Origin: Actinokineospora terrae
GTDB taxonomy: Bacteria > Actinomycetota > Actinomycetes > Mycobacteriales > Pseudonocardiaceae
Assembly: GCF_900111175.1 (NCBI RefSeq)
Contig: NZ_FOGI01000009.1
Coordinates: forward strand, 310,001 to 374,000
Length of the DNA stretch: 64,000 nt
Direction of reading: 5' to 3'
Positions within the stretch are counted from its first letter, which is position 1. Every line of letters begins with the position of its first letter. A program made the position numbers and the translations under genes. The notes under the pieces are model-generated. The model was given only the letters and a program-made list of their open reading frames with translations. It was not told the origin of the DNA and did no database searches. Positions 62,431 to 64,000 of this stretch are shown here, one piece after another.

Positions 62431-63711
62431 ATGGCCCCGAGTCCCGTGCGCCGAGTGGCGGTCCTCGGCGGGAACCGCATCCCGTTCGCCCGGTCCAACG
62501 GCCCGTACGCCCGCGCGTCGAACCAGGACATGCTGACCGCAGCGCTCGACGGCCTGGTCGCCCGGTTCGGCCTCCAAGGGCAGAGGCTCGGCGAGGTCGC
62601 GGCGGGCGCCGTGCTCAAGCACAGCAGGGACTTCAACCTGACCCGTGAGTGCGTGCTGGGCAGCAGGCTCGCCGCCGACACCCCCGCTTACGACGTCCAG
62701 CAGGCCTGCGGCACCGGCCTCCAGGCCATCGTCCAGGTCGCGAACAAGATCGCCCTCGGCCAGGTCGACTCGGCCATCGCGGGCGGGGTCGACACCACCA
62801 GCGACGCCCCGCTCCAGGTCAACGAGGACCTCCGGCGGATCCTGATCTCGCTCAACAGCGCCAAGTCCGCGGGTCAACGACTCCGGCTGCTCGCCAAGAT
62901 CCGCCCGGGCCACATCGTCCCGGACATCCCGCGCAACGCCGAGCCGCGCACCGGCCTGTCCATGGGCGAGCACGCCGCGCTGACCGCCCAGCGGTGGGGG
63001 ATCAGCCGGGAGGCGCAGGACGAACTGGCCGCCGCCAGCCACCAGAAGTTGGCCGCCGCCTACGACCGCGGGTTCTTCGACGACCTGGTGACCTCCTACC
63101 AGCGCCTGACCCGCGACCAGAACCTGCGCCCGGACTCGACGGCCGACAAGCTCGCCAAGCTCAAGCCCGCGTTCGGCGGCGAGAACGGCACGATGACCGC
63201 GGGCAACTCCACCCCGCTCACCGATGGCGCCTCCGTGGTGCTGCTGTCCAGCGAGCAGTGGGCCAAGGAGCACAGCTTCCCGGTGCTGGCCTACCTGACC
63301 TTCAGCGAGACGGCCGCGGTCGACTACGTCCACGGCGACGAGGGCCTGCTGATGGCGCCCGCCTACGCCGTGCCGCGGATGCTGGCCCGCGCCGGGCTCA
63401 CCTTGCAGGACTTCGACTACTACGAGATCCACGAGGCCTTCGCCTCCCAGGTGCTCGCGACGCTGGCCGCGTGGGAGGACGTCGAGTTCGCGAAGGACCG
63501 GCTGGGGCTCGCCGAGCCTCTTGGGGCGATCGACCGGTCGAAGCTCAACGTCAACGGTTCGTCCTTGGCCGCGGGACACCCGTTCGCCGCGACCGGCGGT
63601 CGGATCGTGGCGACCCTGGCGAAGCTGCTGCACGAGCGCGGGTCCGGCCGCGGTCTCATCTCGATCTGCGCGGCGGGTGGCCAGGGCGTCACGGCGATCT
63701 TGGAGAAGTAG
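62431..63711 (+). CDS. fadA2: Acetyl-CoA acyltransferase (thiolase), FadA2-like
   Basis: 426 aa from ATG 62431, GGAGG upstream. Thiolase active site: nucleophile Cys in DVQQACGTGLQAI (about residue 93), His in DYYEIHEAFASQVLA, GHPFAATGGRIVA, and the second Cys in ISICAAGGQGVTAI. It cleaves 3-ketoacyl-CoA in beta-oxidation or runs in reverse. Divergent partner of fabG4-htdX, as in mycobacteria. A FadI-like, trifunctional-complex type is another possible label. Confidence 0.92.
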   Translation: MAPSPVRRVAVLGGNRIPFARSNGPYARASNQDMLTAALDGLVARFGLQGQRLGEVAAGAVLKHSRDFNLTRECVLGSRLAADTPAYDVQQACGTGLQAIVQVANKIALGQVDSAIAGGVDTTSDAPLQVNEDLRRILISLNSAKSAGQRLRLLAKIRPGHIVPDIPRNAEPRTGLSMGEHAALTAQRWGISREAQDELAAASHQKLAAAYDRGFFDDLVTSYQRLTRDQNLRPDSTADKLAKLKPAFGGENGTMTAGNSTPLTDGASVVLLSSEQWAKEHSFPVLAYLTFSETAAVDYVHGDEGLLMAPAYAVPRMLARAGLTLQDFDYYEIHEAFASQVLATLAAWEDVEFAKDRLGLAEPLGAIDRSKLNVNGSSLAAGHPFAATGGRIVATLAKLLHERGSGRGLISICAAGGQGVTAILEK

Positions 63712-63823
63712 CCACCTCTACAACTATCTACCTCCAGCCCTAGAGATCCCAAGACAGTCCGAGTGGGCGGGCGCGCCGAGGGAAATATCGGGCTGGCGCT
63801 AGACACCCCGATACCGTCGCAGG

Positions 63824-64000
63824 ATGGACCCGGTGCGCAACCCCTTCGCCCCCGGCGCGGGTCAGCGCCCACCGGAGCTCGCGGGCCGCGAGAAGGAGCT
63901 CCAGGCCTTCGAGGTCGTGCTGGAACGGGTCGCCAGGGGCAGGCCGGAGCGCAGCCTGGTGCTGACCGGCCTGCGCGGGGTCGGCAAGACCGTCCTGCTC
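63824..64000 (+). CDS. AAA ATPase, N-terminal part (cut by window end)
   Basis: 59 codons from ATG 63824. NPFAPGAGQRPPELAGREKELQAFEVVLERV is a typical GRExEL box before Walker A LTGLRGVGKT (quoted in part), as in AAA_16/Orc-like ATPases of actinobacteria. The gene runs off the window. Only 112 bp separate it from fadA2, and nothing notable is seen in that gap. Confidence 0.75.
   Translation, partial: MDPVRNPFAPGAGQRPPELAGREKELQAFEVVLERVARGRPERSLVLTGLRGVGKTVLL

Overview
The window is GC-rich actinobacterial DNA. Gene content points to the order Pseudonocardiales: a dnaK-grpE-dnaJ-hspR operon, a FadA2/FabG4/HtdX-type fatty-acid cluster, an EtfD-type membrane Fe-S oxidoreductase, EspC-like type VII secretion substrates and many GTG starts. 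The family assignment is an inference from gene content; no 16S gene is present.

Layout. 1-7412: the 3' end of clpB, then housekeeping and hypothetical genes (SDR, LURP-one/scramblase-like, pyrE, SPOUT RNA methylase, GH76-like, SRPBCC). 7862-11977 (minus): the heat-shock operon dnaK-grpE-dnaJ-hspR, with two HAIR-like operators upstream and an intrinsic terminator downstream. 12080-14504 (minus): a DUF4097 lipoprotein with a TetR regulator, then a second TetR regulator divergent from the EtfD-like oxidoreductase (14697-16931). An MFS transporter and dcd follow.

18857-28929: a 10-kb integrative element of the pSAM2/AICE type in the 3' half of a tRNA-Gly(CCC) gene, flanked by a perfect 53-bp direct repeat. 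It carries int, xis, repSA-like and traSA-like genes (the last interrupted by one in-frame TGA), a KorSA-like GntR regulator, an XRE regulator, small unknown genes, and one AAA ATPase gene with visibly lower GC than the rest.

28930-45037: snapalysin-type protease, DUF4304 gene plus D12-class DNA methylase, LuxR-type regulator, FadE5-like acyl-CoA dehydrogenase, DUF1206 and VanW membrane proteins, a solitary GroES-like protein, a thioredoxin-NHL fusion, an Imm1-like protein, a large repeat-rich membrane protein, and a glutamate-type ABC transporter.

45315-50833 is the most intriguing stretch: an ADP-ribosylglycohydrolase followed by a tightly overlapping YbaB / EspC-like / WXG-type polymorphic toxin / immunity / free-standing toxin-domain paralogue / immunity-paralogue array. 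The toxin domain is one I do not recognise.

50950-64000: endonuclease V, M20 peptidase (holding a near-consensus parS site), a branched-chain 2-oxo acid dehydrogenase operon, an SCP2-like gene divergent from a TetR gene, htdX-fabG4 divergent from fadA2, and the start of another AAA ATPase. A roughly 300-bp dispersed repeat with a 143-bp MITE-like palindrome occurs twice (7.5 kb and 59.8 kb), both times between convergent genes.

Together the FadE5-like, FadA2-like, FabG4-like, HtdX-like and EtfD-like proteins give most of an acyl-CoA oxidation/reduction toolkit with its electron outlet. The dehydrogenase complex and the glutamate transporter supply carbon and nitrogen metabolism.
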